64,000 nucleotides of DNA, from assembly GCF_014654365.1 (NCBI RefSeq), contig NZ_BNAY01000009.1, positions 336,847-400,846 on the forward strand. Reading direction: 5' to 3'. Shown one piece after another: positions 34,414 through 41,820 of the stretch. Below the pieces are notes generated by a model. It was not told the origin of the DNA and did no database searches. It was given only the letters and a program-made list of their open reading frames with translations. The DNA is from Amycolatopsis oliviviridis (GTDB lineage Bacteria > Actinomycetota > Actinomycetes > Mycobacteriales > Pseudonocardiaceae). Position 1 is the first letter of the stretch; every line of letters starts with the position of its first letter. The position numbers were made by a program, and so were the translations under genes.

Positions 34414-35369
34414 GGCTGCGGCCTCAAGCTCGCGAGGATCTTCTGCGCGTCCGCGTCGGGCAACGCGTCGGGGGTGCCCTGGTCGATGGCCATGACGAAG
34501 CAGATCGTCTGATCACCGGATTTGAACGCCGCCGAGGTGACCTTCACGCTCGGTGCCCGGCACTCCTCGGTCTCGGGCGGGGTGAACGTCCCGGTCGAAC
34601 TGACCGCCTGGATCGCCCCGCTCGCGATCGGGACCTGCTTGACGTCGGGCATCGGGACGTCGGCCTTGCCGGTGGCGGACTGGATCCAGAGCCGGACGGC
34701 GCCCCTGGCGGCGTTCTCGACCGGGATCTGGTCCGCGGTGGCGAAGCCGACGACGCCGCGGTTCGAACCCCGGGAATCCGGGCAAGCGCCGAGTTTGTAC
34801 GTCGACGCCTCGTGGATGACCATCTTGAACTCGCCCTCGTTGTAGCCGACGATCTGGCCCGGCTTGGTCTCCCAGCCGGACGCGGGAAGGTCGTAGGCGG
34901 TCTTGTCCTTCGCCGACAGGATCCCCTGCCAGCCGGGCGTCGTCGAGGGCACTTTGTTGTCTTTCGGGGCACCGCTGCTCGAAGGTGGCGGCTTCGACGC
35001 CGAGGACGACGGCGGCACCGGAGCGGACGAAGGCGGCGGACCGGCCTGCGGCTGTGGATCGTCGCCGTCACGCAGGACGAAGAAGAGCGTGGCACCCACG
35101 GCGACGACCAGGACGAGCGCGCCGAGGCCGATCCAGAGGCCCTTCTTGCTCTTCTTCGGCGGCTCCGGCGCGAATCCCTGGTACGTCTGCTGCGGGAACT
35201 GCTGGAAACCCTGCTGCTGATACCCCTGGTACTGCTGCTGGGGATCCTGCGGGTACTGGCCGTACTGCGGCGGGTTCTGCTGCGGATATCCCTGCTGCTG
35301 CGGGGGTTGCTGCTGATAGGGCTGCTGCGGTTGTTGTTCCGGCCAGCCGTTGCCGCCTGGGTATGCCAT
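34410..35369 (-). CDS. Membrane-anchored exported protein with Gln/Pro-rich N-terminus, paralogue A
   Basis: 319 residues, unknown function. The first ~70 residues are a Gln/Pro/Tyr-rich low-complexity cytoplasmic segment, then KKSKKG, one helix (LWIGLGALVLVVAVGATLFF), a Ser/Pro linker, and the external domain (GWQGILSAKDKTAYDLPASG, cysteines in GACPDS and EECRAP, ending AIDQGTPDALPDADAQKILA). It matches paralogues B and C in layout. It begins 9 bp after the HAD phosphatase stop and overlaps paralogue B, so all are one operon. Confidence 0.82.
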   Translation of the reverse strand: MAYPGGNGWPEQQPQQPYQQQPPQQQGYPQQNPPQYGQYPQDPQQQYQGYQQQGFQQFPQQTYQGFAPEPPKKSKKGLWIGLGALVLVVAVGATLFFVLRDGDDPQPQAGPPPSSAPVPPSSSASKPPPSSSGAPKDNKVPSTTPGWQGILSAKDKTAYDLPASGWETKPGQIVGYNEGEFKMVIHEASTYKLGACPDSRGSNRGVVGFATADQIPVENAARGAVRLWIQSATGKADVPMPDVKQVPIASGAIQAVSSTGTFTPPETEECRAPSVKVTSAAFKSGDQTICFVMAIDQGTPDALPDADAQKILASLRPQP

Positions 35370-35378
35370 GGAGCGAGC

Positions 35379-36086
35379 TTAGTTGGCGTCTCTGAAGACG
35401 GCCGCGCGCACCGCTGCCAGGTCGGACAGGTCGCCGAGGACGGTGTGCGCGCCCGCGTCGGCCAGTTCTTCCGCGCTGAACTGCCCTGTCGCCACGGCCA
35501 CCGCGACGGCGCCGTTGTCGAGCGCGGCCCGCACGTCGTCCGGAGTGTCGCCGATGACGACGACCGACGCGGGCGCGAACTCGGTGCCGTGCTTCGCCGA
35601 GGCTTGGCCGACGGCGGCGGGCACGAGATCGGGCCGGTGCGCCGAGAGCGAGCCGTAGCCGCCGATCTCGAAGTCCACGTGTTCGTGCAGGTCGAACGCG
35701 GTCAGCTTGTGCACGGAGATCTCCGGCAGGTTCCCGGTGACCAAGGTCTGGACGACACCGCCGTGGCCGGCGAAGGCGTTCAGCGCGTCCTTGGCGCCAG
35801 GAAGCGCCCGGCCGCTTGAGGACAGCGTCGGGGCGTGACTCTCGGAGACCGCGATCAGTGCGAGCCAGAGCTTGCGCACGTTCTCCTCGGTGGGCTCGAC
35901 GCCGTGCGAGGTCAGGATGTCCGCGCTGATGGCGCGTTCGGTGCGGCCGCCGAACTTCGGCAGCTCCCGCAGTTCGAGGCCCGCGACTTCGGCGAGCGCG
36001 GTCGCGTACCAGGTGGCGCCGACGCCACGGAGGTCCACGAGGGTTTGGTCGATGTCCCACAGCACTAGCCGATGCGGAGTAGTCAC
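35379..36086 (-). CDS. HAD-superfamily hydrolase (phosphoglycolate-phosphatase-like)
   Basis: A 235-residue HAD phosphatase. Motif I is LWDIDQTLVD (Asp11 nucleophile, Asp13), the helical C1 cap follows, motif II is TLVTGNLPEIS, and motif III/IV is VVVIGDTPDDVRAALDNG. This is the Gph/PGP-like group, which acts on small phosphorylated metabolites. It is the first gene of the operon with the anchored paralogues and the DUF2156 gene. GTG 36086 is divergent from the membrane protein at 36193. Confidence 0.9.
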   Translation of the reverse strand: MTTPHRLVLWDIDQTLVDLRGVGATWYATALAEVAGLELRELPKFGGRTERAISADILTSHGVEPTEENVRKLWLALIAVSESHAPTLSSSGRALPGAKDALNAFAGHGGVVQTLVTGNLPEISVHKLTAFDLHEHVDFEIGGYGSLSAHRPDLVPAAVGQASAKHGTEFAPASVVVIGDTPDDVRAALDNGAVAVAVATGQFSAEELADAGAHTVLGDLSDLAAVRAAVFRDAN

Positions 36087-36107
36087 GCGGTCGACGGTAC
36101 CGATGAC

Positions 36108-36168
36108 CTAATTCAACGTCTGTTGACTTCTTGGTGGCGGACGCCTACCTTGGCAGCTAATTCAACAG
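36108..36168 (+). promoter_or_regulatory. Promoter flanked by direct repeats CTAATTCAAC
   Basis: A clear promoter: -35 TTGACT (36123-36128), 17-bp spacer, -10 TACCTT (36146-36151). The 10-mer CTAATTCAAC lies on both sides (36108-36117 and 36157-36166), and TCAAC-GTCT-GTTGA (36113-36126) forms an inverted repeat over the -35 box. A dimeric repressor such as a TetR or MarR protein could bind both. The regulator is not adjacent. Confidence 0.6.
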
Positions 36169-36192
36169 ATGACGAATAAATGGAGGACGGTC

Positions 36193-37191
36193 GTGTCGAA
36201 CCGTCGCCCCGCAGGGGCCTTCGCTTTGCTCGCCGGGGTGGCCGGTGCGCTGATCGCCGTCGTGCTGGGCTTTCTCACCTTCGGCACGCAGGCCACCGTC
36301 GCGCCCGACGGACTCCCAGTCGCCGTGGCCGCGCCGCCGGGGCCGCTCCAAGCGGCCGCGAACGGGATCGCCTCCCACGGCGGCGGACAGGTCTCCTGGC
36401 GGGTGGCCTCACCCGGGGAAGGCCGGAAACTGCTGGAGGACAAGGAGGTCTACGGCGTCCTCGAACTCCCGTCGACGGTCGTGGTGTCCGGGGCGGTGAA
36501 CCCGTCCGGGACGCAGATCGCGCAGCAGGTCCTGACCGGCGCGGCGCAGGCGATGGGTGGCGCGCCGAAGGTCGAGACGCTGCACCCCGCGAGCGTCGCG
36601 GGCCGGACGGCGCCGCTCGCGCTGAGCGCGCTGGCGTGGGTCGGCTGCCTGGCCGCGGGTGCCGTGCTGGTGCTGGCCGGACGGCGGATCGGCAGGGACG
36701 CGGGAGCGGGCGCGCGCTTCACGCAGATCGTTTCGGCGGGTGTGCTGGTCACCGGCGTCCTGGCCGGGTTCCTGAAACTGTGGGACTCCGCGCTTCCGCT
36801 CGGCTGGGACGTCCTCGGCTTCCTTTTCCTGGCTTCGACCGGGTTCGCCGCCCTGCAGACCGGTCTGCTGCGGCTGCTCGGCGTGCGGGCGATGGCGATC
36901 CTCGGCCCGCTGTACCTGGTCGCGCCCGCCGTCGCGGGTCAGGTGCCGGAGCTGCTGAACCCCGCTTATCGCGCGGTGCTGTGGTCCTGGACGCCGTTCC
37001 GGTTCTCCGCGGAAGGGCTCCGGAGCCTGCTGCAAGGCGTGCCCGGCGCGCCGGACGTCGCGACCGGGGTGTGGGTGCTCGCGGGGCTGCTCGCGGCGGG
37101 ACTCGTGCTCGCGCTGTGGCCGGGCCGCTCAGCCCTCCAGCAGACTGAAGCGGACGCGCCGGACCGGGTTGTCCAGGTTGGTGTCCACTAG
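36193..37191 (+). CDS. Predicted multi-pass membrane protein (ABC-2/YhgE-Pip-like layout)
   Basis: About 332 residues. The first helix (AFALLAGVAGALIAVVLGFL) is followed by an external loop of about 130 residues and then five or six helices, the layout of ABC-2-type permeases and YhgE/Pip proteins. No ATPase gene adjoins. GTG 36193 was chosen over ATG 36169 because GGAGG stands exactly 6 nt before it. The gene has its own promoter with repeat-flanked boxes. Its last 63 bp overlap the YjbQ gene on the opposite strand. Function is unknown. Confidence 0.75.
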   Translation: MSNRRPAGAFALLAGVAGALIAVVLGFLTFGTQATVAPDGLPVAVAAPPGPLQAAANGIASHGGGQVSWRVASPGEGRKLLEDKEVYGVLELPSTVVVSGAVNPSGTQIAQQVLTGAAQAMGGAPKVETLHPASVAGRTAPLALSALAWVGCLAAGAVLVLAGRRIGRDAGAGARFTQIVSAGVLVTGVLAGFLKLWDSALPLGWDVLGFLFLASTGFAALQTGLLRLLGVRAMAILGPLYLVAPAVAGQVPELLNPAYRAVLWSWTPFRFSAEGLRSLLQGVPGAPDVATGVWVLAGLLAAGLVLALWPGRSALQQTEADAPDRVVQVGVH

Positions 37192-37539
37192 GCAGACCGA
37201 CTGCCAGGTGCCCAGCGTCATCACCCCGCCGATCACCGGGATCGTCGCGAACGGCGGCAGCAGCGCGGGCAGGACGTGGTCACGGCCGTGACCGGGACTG
37301 CCGTGCTGGTGCCGCCAGCGGCCGTCGCGGGGGAGTAGTTCGTCGAGCGCGGTGAGCAGGTCTTCGTCGCTGCCCGCGCCGGTCTCCAGGATCGCCAGCC
37401 CGGACGTCGCGTGCGGGACGAAGACGTGCAGGATCCCGTCCTCGGCGTCCGCGTCGCGCAGGAAGGTCTCGGCGTCCTTGGTCAGGTCGTGCACCACGGC
37501 CACGCTGCCGGTGCGCACCTCGATCTCCGTGGAGTACAT
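37129..37539 (-). CDS. yjbQ: YjbQ family (UPF0047) protein
   Basis: A 136-residue single-domain protein of the YjbQ/UPF0047 family, for which thiamine-phosphate synthase side activity has been reported in E. coli. Family motifs are HVFVPHATSGLAILE, the HQHGSPGHGRDHVLPALLPP segment, and the ending GTWQSVCLVDTN. ATG 37539 gives the standard start MYSTEIEVRTG. It lies 5 bp after the DUF3626 stop and is probably in one operon with it and the XRE-cupin regulator. Confidence 0.9.
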   Translation of the reverse strand: MYSTEIEVRTGSVAVVHDLTKDAETFLRDADAEDGILHVFVPHATSGLAILETGAGSDEDLLTALDELLPRDGRWRHQHGSPGHGRDHVLPALLPPFATIPVIGGVMTLGTWQSVCLVDTNLDNPVRRVRFSLLEG

Positions 37540-37544
37540 GCCTG

Positions 37545-38354
37545 TCACGGTAGTGCCCCGAAGCGCGCGACGTAGTGCCAGACGCGTTTGAGGGCTTGCG
37601 GATCGAGGTGGCCGGCTTCGCCGAGGACGCGCGGATCGAGACAGCCGTCTTCGGCCAGTGCCAGGCCGAGTTCGACGAATTCCGGACCGCGGTAGGCGGG
37701 ATGCCGTTCGAGTTCTTCGGTCGGCAGGCGGAAACCCGGATGCCATTCGAGCGGGCAGTCCAGCCGGAGCGCGGCCTTTTCGACGTCGGTCCCGCGGTGG
37801 CTCGGGTCGAGAACCAGGGCTTCGACGTCCGTCGCGAGGTCGACGGGGCCGTGGACGTGCGCCTCGACGTAGTCGTCGAGAAGGTCCGTGTCGCCTCGCT
37901 CGGCCAGTGCGATCAGTGCGGAAACCCTGGTGCCGTAACCGAAATCCGCCGGATTCAGCACGCTGTCCGGATAGCAGAACGTCGTCCGCGCGACGGTGTG
38001 CGCGGCCATCCGGAAATGGGCCGAGCCGAATCTCGGCGCACCGCCGGTGGGACGGCGGCGGAAGTTCAAGGCGCCGTACTTCGGCCGTCCGTCGGGTGGC
38101 GCGTCGTCGTAGAAACCGCCGAACATCCGGCTTTCCCAGTGCCAACGGGCTCCGCCGGGACGCGCGGTCAGCCCGCCGTTGCTCGTCCCGGTTTCGAACT
38201 GGTTGCGGTAGAAGCCGTCCTCGGCCATCGCCGTCAGGACCGAACGTCCGTCCATTGTGGATCTGTCGGGATGGAAGTGCAGTGTCACGGGCAGGCCGGC
38301 CTCGTGCCCGCCGCGTGCTTTCGCCGCGATGTGTGTGAGGGCCCGGGTGTCCAT
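37545..38354 (-). CDS. DUF3626 family protein
   Basis: A 269-residue protein of the DUF3626 family. The conserved VTLHFHPDRS segment with two His near the N-terminus, GFYRNQFETGTSNGGLT, and FGSAHFRMAAHTVARTTFCY are visible. The family is uncharacterised; histidine-rich conserved motifs suggest a metal or ADP-ribose-type active site, but this is only an inference. It lies between the XRE-cupin regulator (10 bp upstream) and yjbQ (5 bp downstream). Confidence 0.85.
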   Translation of the reverse strand: MDTRALTHIAAKARGGHEAGLPVTLHFHPDRSTMDGRSVLTAMAEDGFYRNQFETGTSNGGLTARPGGARWHWESRMFGGFYDDAPPDGRPKYGALNFRRRPTGGAPRFGSAHFRMAAHTVARTTFCYPDSVLNPADFGYGTRVSALIALAERGDTDLLDDYVEAHVHGPVDLATDVEALVLDPSHRGTDVEKAALRLDCPLEWHPGFRLPTEELERHPAYRGPEFVELGLALAEDGCLDPRVLGEAGHLDPQALKRVWHYVARFGALP

Positions 38355-38364
38355 GCCCCGAGTA

Positions 38365-38928
38365 TCAGGCGTGCCGCCGGGCGAGGGCGACCAAATATCG
38401 GACCGGCTCGCCGGTCGGGTTGACGTAGGCGCACGGCTGCGGAGTGCCGAGCTGCAGGCAATCGCCCGCGTCGAGTTCGTGGTCGACGTCGCCCTCGCGG
38501 AAGCGCAGACGCCCGTCGAGAACCCAGATCTGGTGGTGGGTCAGCGCGTAGGTGTGCGCGGGGAAGGCGACCTCGGCTCCCGCGGGCAGGACGACCTCGA
38601 CCAGTTCCAGCGGCCCGCCGAGGGACGGCGACACCGCGCGGCGCACGTATCCGGTGTCGGGGTCGGTCCAGGTCGGCTGATCGGCCGCGCGCACGAGCCG
38701 CCGGTCGCCATGCTCGGCGCGCGCGATCAGCTCGGACAAGGTCATCCCGAGCGCGGCGGAAAGCCTGCCGAGCAGGACGGCCGTCGGCTGCGCCTCGCCG
38801 CGTTCGATCTTGCCGATCATCGCCCTGGACACGCCCGACAACTCGGCGAGGGCGTTGGCCGAGAGGTTCTGGTCGACTCTCGCGGACTGGAGCGTCGCGG
38901 CGAGCGACGCGGACAAGGGATCCGACAT
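38365..38928 (-). CDS. XRE-family transcriptional regulator with cupin domain
   Basis: A 187-residue regulator. The N-terminal helix-turn-helix is typical (NLSANALAELSGVSRAMIGK, IERGEAQPTAVLLGRLSAAL). The C-terminal cupin (PAGAEVAFPAHTYALTHHQI ... DHELDAGDCLQLG) is the ligand-sensing part. Proteins with this layout commonly control amino-acid, polyamine or antibiotic-tolerance genes. ATG 38928 is divergent from the PAT-like acetyltransferase, with a 17-bp palindrome between them, so the acetyltransferase gene is a likely target. Confidence 0.9.
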   Translation of the reverse strand: MSDPLSASLAATLQSARVDQNLSANALAELSGVSRAMIGKIERGEAQPTAVLLGRLSAALGMTLSELIARAEHGDRRLVRAADQPTWTDPDTGYVRRAVSPSLGGPLELVEVVLPAGAEVAFPAHTYALTHHQIWVLDGRLRFREGDVDHELDAGDCLQLGTPQPCAYVNPTGEPVRYLVALARRHA

Positions 38929-38930
38929 GC

Positions 38931-38947
38931 TGCCCACTATAGTGGCA
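38931..38947. promoter_or_regulatory. Palindromic operator overlapping a shared -10 region
   Basis: TGCCCACTATAGTGGCA is a near-perfect palindrome (one extra C) centred in the 40-bp spacer between the XRE-cupin and acetyltransferase genes. Its centre ACTATAGT can act as -10 element in both directions, so a dimer bound here would block both promoters. The XRE-cupin protein is the natural candidate. Confidence 0.65.
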
Positions 38948-38968
38948 GCCTCGGTTACTATGGTCGCC

Positions 38969-39490
38969 ATGGTGATCAGGGAAGCGACGGAAGCCGACGC
39001 GACGGCGTGCGCGGAGATCTACGCGCCGTATGTCACCGACACGGTGATCTCGTTCGAGACCGAGCCGCCCAACCCGGACGAGATGGCCGAGCGCATCGCC
39101 AAGGCGCAGCGAGCGCACGCGTGGCTCGTGCTCGAAGACGACGAAGGTCGCGTCGCCGGCTACGCCTACGGAGGCTCCTTCAGCGGTCGTCCGTCCTATC
39201 GCTGGTCCTGCGAGGTCAGTATCTATCTGGAACTCGGCCGCCGGAGGACCGGTGGCGGCCGCGCGCTCTATCAGGCGCTGCTGGACACGCTGGCGGCGCG
39301 CGGTTTCCGGAACTTCTGCGCGGGGATGGTGCTGCCGAACGACGCGAGCGCCGGGCTGCATCGCGCGCTGGGCTTCGAGCCGGTGGGGACCTACCGGCGG
39401 ATCGGGTACAAGCACGGGGCCTGGCGGGATGTCGCTTGGGTGCAGCTTTGCCTGCCGGAGCCGGACGGGGTTCCGGTGGAGCCCCGATAA
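38969..39490 (+). CDS. Phosphinothricin N-acetyltransferase-like GNAT protein
   Basis: A 173-residue GNAT enzyme of the PAT/YncA (MnaT) group, which acetylates phosphinothricin, methionine sulfoximine or similar amino acids. Family features are ATACAEIYAPYVTDTVISFE near the start, EVSIYLELGRRRTGGGRALY as acetyl-CoA loop, and the ending GFEPVGTYRRIGYKHGAWRD. ATG 38969 gives the standard start MVIREATEAD; ATG 38960 is possible. It is probably controlled by the divergent XRE-cupin regulator. Confidence 0.9.
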   Translation: MVIREATEADATACAEIYAPYVTDTVISFETEPPNPDEMAERIAKAQRAHAWLVLEDDEGRVAGYAYGGSFSGRPSYRWSCEVSIYLELGRRRTGGGRALYQALLDTLAARGFRNFCAGMVLPNDASAGLHRALGFEPVGTYRRIGYKHGAWRDVAWVQLCLPEPDGVPVEPR

Positions 39491-39506
39491 CCCTCACCTT
39501 TCCCCG

Positions 39507-39640
39507 AACTCGCGTGCTTGCAGGCGGATCTCGCGTGCTTGGAGGCGGAACTCGCCGAACCGGCGTCATCCGCCACCAGGCACGCGAGTTCCGGCCCTGG
39601 TCACGCGAAATCCGCCTTCAAGCACGCGAGACACGCCTTC
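39507..39640. repeat. Cluster of five or six ~21-nt palindromic repeat units (family B)
   Basis: On the plus strand AACTCGCGTGCTTGCAGGCG and ATCTCGCGTGCTTGGAGGCG stand in tandem, followed by a partial unit. They face inverted units GGCACGCGAGTTCCGG, GTCACGCGAAATCCG and CAAGCACGCGAGACACG. The cluster fills the space between two convergent genes, starting 17 bp after the acetyltransferase stop and reaching the response-regulator stop. Confidence 0.75.
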
Positions 39641-40283
39641 AGGACTCCAGGTACCGCAGCACGGCGAGAACCCGCCGGTTGTCCCCTTCGGACTGAGGCA
39701 GCTCCAGCTTCCCGAAGATGCTCGACACGTACTTCTCCACCGAGCCCGCCGAAAGGAACAACGCCGACGCGATGGCCGAGTTCGACCGCCCCTCGGCCAT
39801 CAGGCCCAGCACCTCCCGCTCCCGCGGCGTCAGCCCGGCGAGCGCGTCCGTCTTCCGGGTGGCGGTGAACAGCTGGCTGACCACTTCCGGGTCGAGCACG
39901 GTCTCACCGTCGGCGACCCGCCGGAGCGCGTCGAGGAAGTCCGACACCTCCGCGACGCGGTCCTTCAGCAGGTAGCCGACGCCGCCCGCGCGGTCCGCCA
40001 GGAGTTCCGTCGCGTACTGCGTCTCGACGTATTGCGAGAACAGCAGGATCGCGCAGCCGGGGACTTCCGCGCGCAGCGCGATCGACGCGCGCAGGCCTTC
40101 GTCGGTGTGCGTCGGCGGCATCCGGATGTCCACAATGGACACGTCCGGCCGGTGTTCGCGCACCGCCGCGCACAGGCTGTCGCCGTCGGCGACGGCCGCG
40201 ACGACCTCGTGCCCCCGAAGGTTCAGCAGTTCGACGAGCCCCGCCCGGAGGATGGCCGAATCCTCCGCGATCACGACGCGCAC
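39639..40283 (-). CDS. NarL/LuxR-family response regulator
   Basis: A 214-residue two-component response regulator. The receiver domain begins VRVVIAEDSAILRAGLVELL and has the phosphorylated Asp in VSIVDIRMPP and the conserved Lys in YLLKDR. The output domain is a LuxR helix-turn-helix (LTPREREVLGLMAEGRSNSA, then SVEKYVSSIF). GTG 40283 was chosen because a G-rich ribosome site is just upstream and the receiver then starts normally. It follows its histidine kinase by 16 bp. Confidence 0.93.
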   Translation of the reverse strand: MRVVIAEDSAILRAGLVELLNLRGHEVVAAVADGDSLCAAVREHRPDVSIVDIRMPPTHTDEGLRASIALRAEVPGCAILLFSQYVETQYATELLADRAGGVGYLLKDRVAEVSDFLDALRRVADGETVLDPEVVSQLFTATRKTDALAGLTPREREVLGLMAEGRSNSAIASALFLSAGSVEKYVSSIFGKLELPQSEGDNRRVLAVLRYLES

Positions 40284-40299
40284 GCCGCCCCCCAAGTCC

Positions 40300-41562
40300 C
40301 TATTTCCGCACTGGTATTTCCGCGCTGATCACCGTAGGCCCTCCCGGAGGACTGTCGATGTCGAGCCCGCCGTCCACCGTCGCGAGCCGCTCGGCGATCC
40401 CGGCGAGCCCGCCGCCGCGTTCCGGCCGGGCCCCGCCTTCACCGCCGTCGCGCACGACGAGCCGCAAGGCGTCACCGACGATACCCACCTCGACCTCGAT
40501 CGCGGCGGAAGTGTGCTTCGCGGCATTGGTCAGCAGTTCGGCGACGGTGAAGTAGGCGATGGTCTCGATCGACGGCGAAGGCCTGCTCGGCAGGTCCACG
40601 GTGATCCGGGCATCGATGCCGGAGCCCGCGGCCAATGTGGACAGTGCGACGTCGAGACCGGCGTCGAGCGCGGCGGGGTGGATGCCGCGGGCGAGGTCGC
40701 GCAATTCGACCAGCGCCTGTTTCGCGTTGGCGTGTGCGGCGGTGACCAGGGCGCTGACCTGCTCGATGTCGCCGCCGCCGGACAGTTCGTCCTTCGCGAT
40801 GCCGAGCTTCATCGCCAGCGCGACCAGCTGCGCCTGCGCGCCGTCGTGCAGGTCCCGTTCGATCCGGCGCAGCTGCCGCGTCGCGTCGTCGACGGCGGTC
40901 GCCCGGCTGCGTTCGAGGTCGCGCACGCGCTGGGAGAGGTCTTCGGCGCCGAGGACCCCGCGCACCAGCAGCCGGTCGAGCGCGGTCAGGCCGTGCACCA
41001 CCCACGGCATCGCCAGCAGCACGGCCAGCCCGGTGAGGGCGAGCGGCAGGGTGAGGGCCCAGGCGTCGACGTGGAGGTCGAACGTCGGCATGGCCTGCCC
41101 GTTCAGGGTGAACCAGAAGAACGGGTAGGTCAGCGTGCTCCCGGCGTACACGAACAGGGTCACGACCAGGAAGAACTCGATCAACGACAGGGGCAGCCGG
41201 ATCAGCAGGTAGGCGATCGACCGCCAGCCGATCGGGTCCCCGATCTTGCTCTTGATCCCGTTCCACAGCCCCGGCCGCAGCTCGGTCCGGGTGGGCCGGG
41301 TGACCGTCGTCCCGAGCAGGGCACGCGCCAGGCCGATGTGCGCGACGCCGATCAGCCGCGCGCCCGCCAGGACGCCGATGAGCACCGGCAGCCCGATGGT
41401 CAGGAGGCTCAGGGCGGTCCCGAAGAGGAGCCCGAAGACGACGAGGATGACGAGCACCAGCGTCAGCGGCGCGCCGATGATCACCCACGCCAGCTCCGCC
41501 CAGTACGCGCGGTTCAGCTGCGAGCCGAGGACGCGCCCAGGGAGGGCGTAGCGGGTGATCAC
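40300..41562 (-). CDS. Sensor histidine kinase (HisKA_3 type)
   Basis: A 420-residue membrane kinase. An N-terminal DUF1707/sensor-type membrane part with at least four helices (LVLVILVVFGLLFGTALSLL onward) is followed by the dimerisation helix with the phosphorylated His in RIERDLHDGAQAQ. The ATP-binding domain has the N box in ELLTNAAKHT, then RDGGEGG and GGGLAGIAERL. It pairs with the response regulator 16 bp downstream. Most relatives sense cell-envelope stress, but the signal is unknown. Confidence 0.92.
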   Translation of the reverse strand: MITRYALPGRVLGSQLNRAYWAELAWVIIGAPLTLVLVILVVFGLLFGTALSLLTIGLPVLIGVLAGARLIGVAHIGLARALLGTTVTRPTRTELRPGLWNGIKSKIGDPIGWRSIAYLLIRLPLSLIEFFLVVTLFVYAGSTLTYPFFWFTLNGQAMPTFDLHVDAWALTLPLALTGLAVLLAMPWVVHGLTALDRLLVRGVLGAEDLSQRVRDLERSRATAVDDATRQLRRIERDLHDGAQAQLVALAMKLGIAKDELSGGGDIEQVSALVTAAHANAKQALVELRDLARGIHPAALDAGLDVALSTLAAGSGIDARITVDLPSRPSPSIETIAYFTVAELLTNAAKHTSAAIEVEVGIVGDALRLVVRDGGEGGARPERGGGLAGIAERLATVDGGLDIDSPPGGPTVISAEIPVRK

Positions 41563-41609
41563 GGCTTCAGCTTGCCGTGGCCACCCGCCTCACGCCCATC
41601 CAGGTTTCC

Positions 41610-41819
41610 CTAGTCTTCGCGGGTTTCGTCCGCCTGCGCCCGCTGGGACGCCTCGCGCATCTCGATGACGTCCGTGAGCCAGTCGCCGGTCTCGCGGGCG
41701 ATGTCCCGGATCGCGCCGGTGATGATCGTCGCGATGTTGCCGATGTGCGTGGCCGCGGACTCGGTGACCTCTTGGACCACGTCCTTGGTGCTTTCGAACT
41801 GACCGACCATGTCAGACAC
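41610..41819 (-). CDS. Small conserved hypothetical protein coupled to the desaturase
   Basis: A 69-residue acidic, fully helical protein (VVQEVTESAATHIGNIATII, then AIRDIARETGDWLTDVIEMR). There is no signal peptide and no cysteine. ATG 41819 stands 1 bp beyond the desaturase stop, so it is almost certainly translated together with the desaturase. An amphipathic middle part could bind membrane, but no function is known. Confidence 0.65.
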   Translation of the reverse strand: MSDMVGQFESTKDVVQEVTESAATHIGNIATIITGAIRDIARETGDWLTDVIEMREASQRAQADETRED

Positions 41820-41820
41820 C

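Noticed and set aside
37129..38145. 338-codon minus-strand frame containing YjbQ
   Set aside because: The part upstream of 37539 overlaps DUF3626 in another frame and has no homologous sequence; YjbQ begins at ATG 37539.
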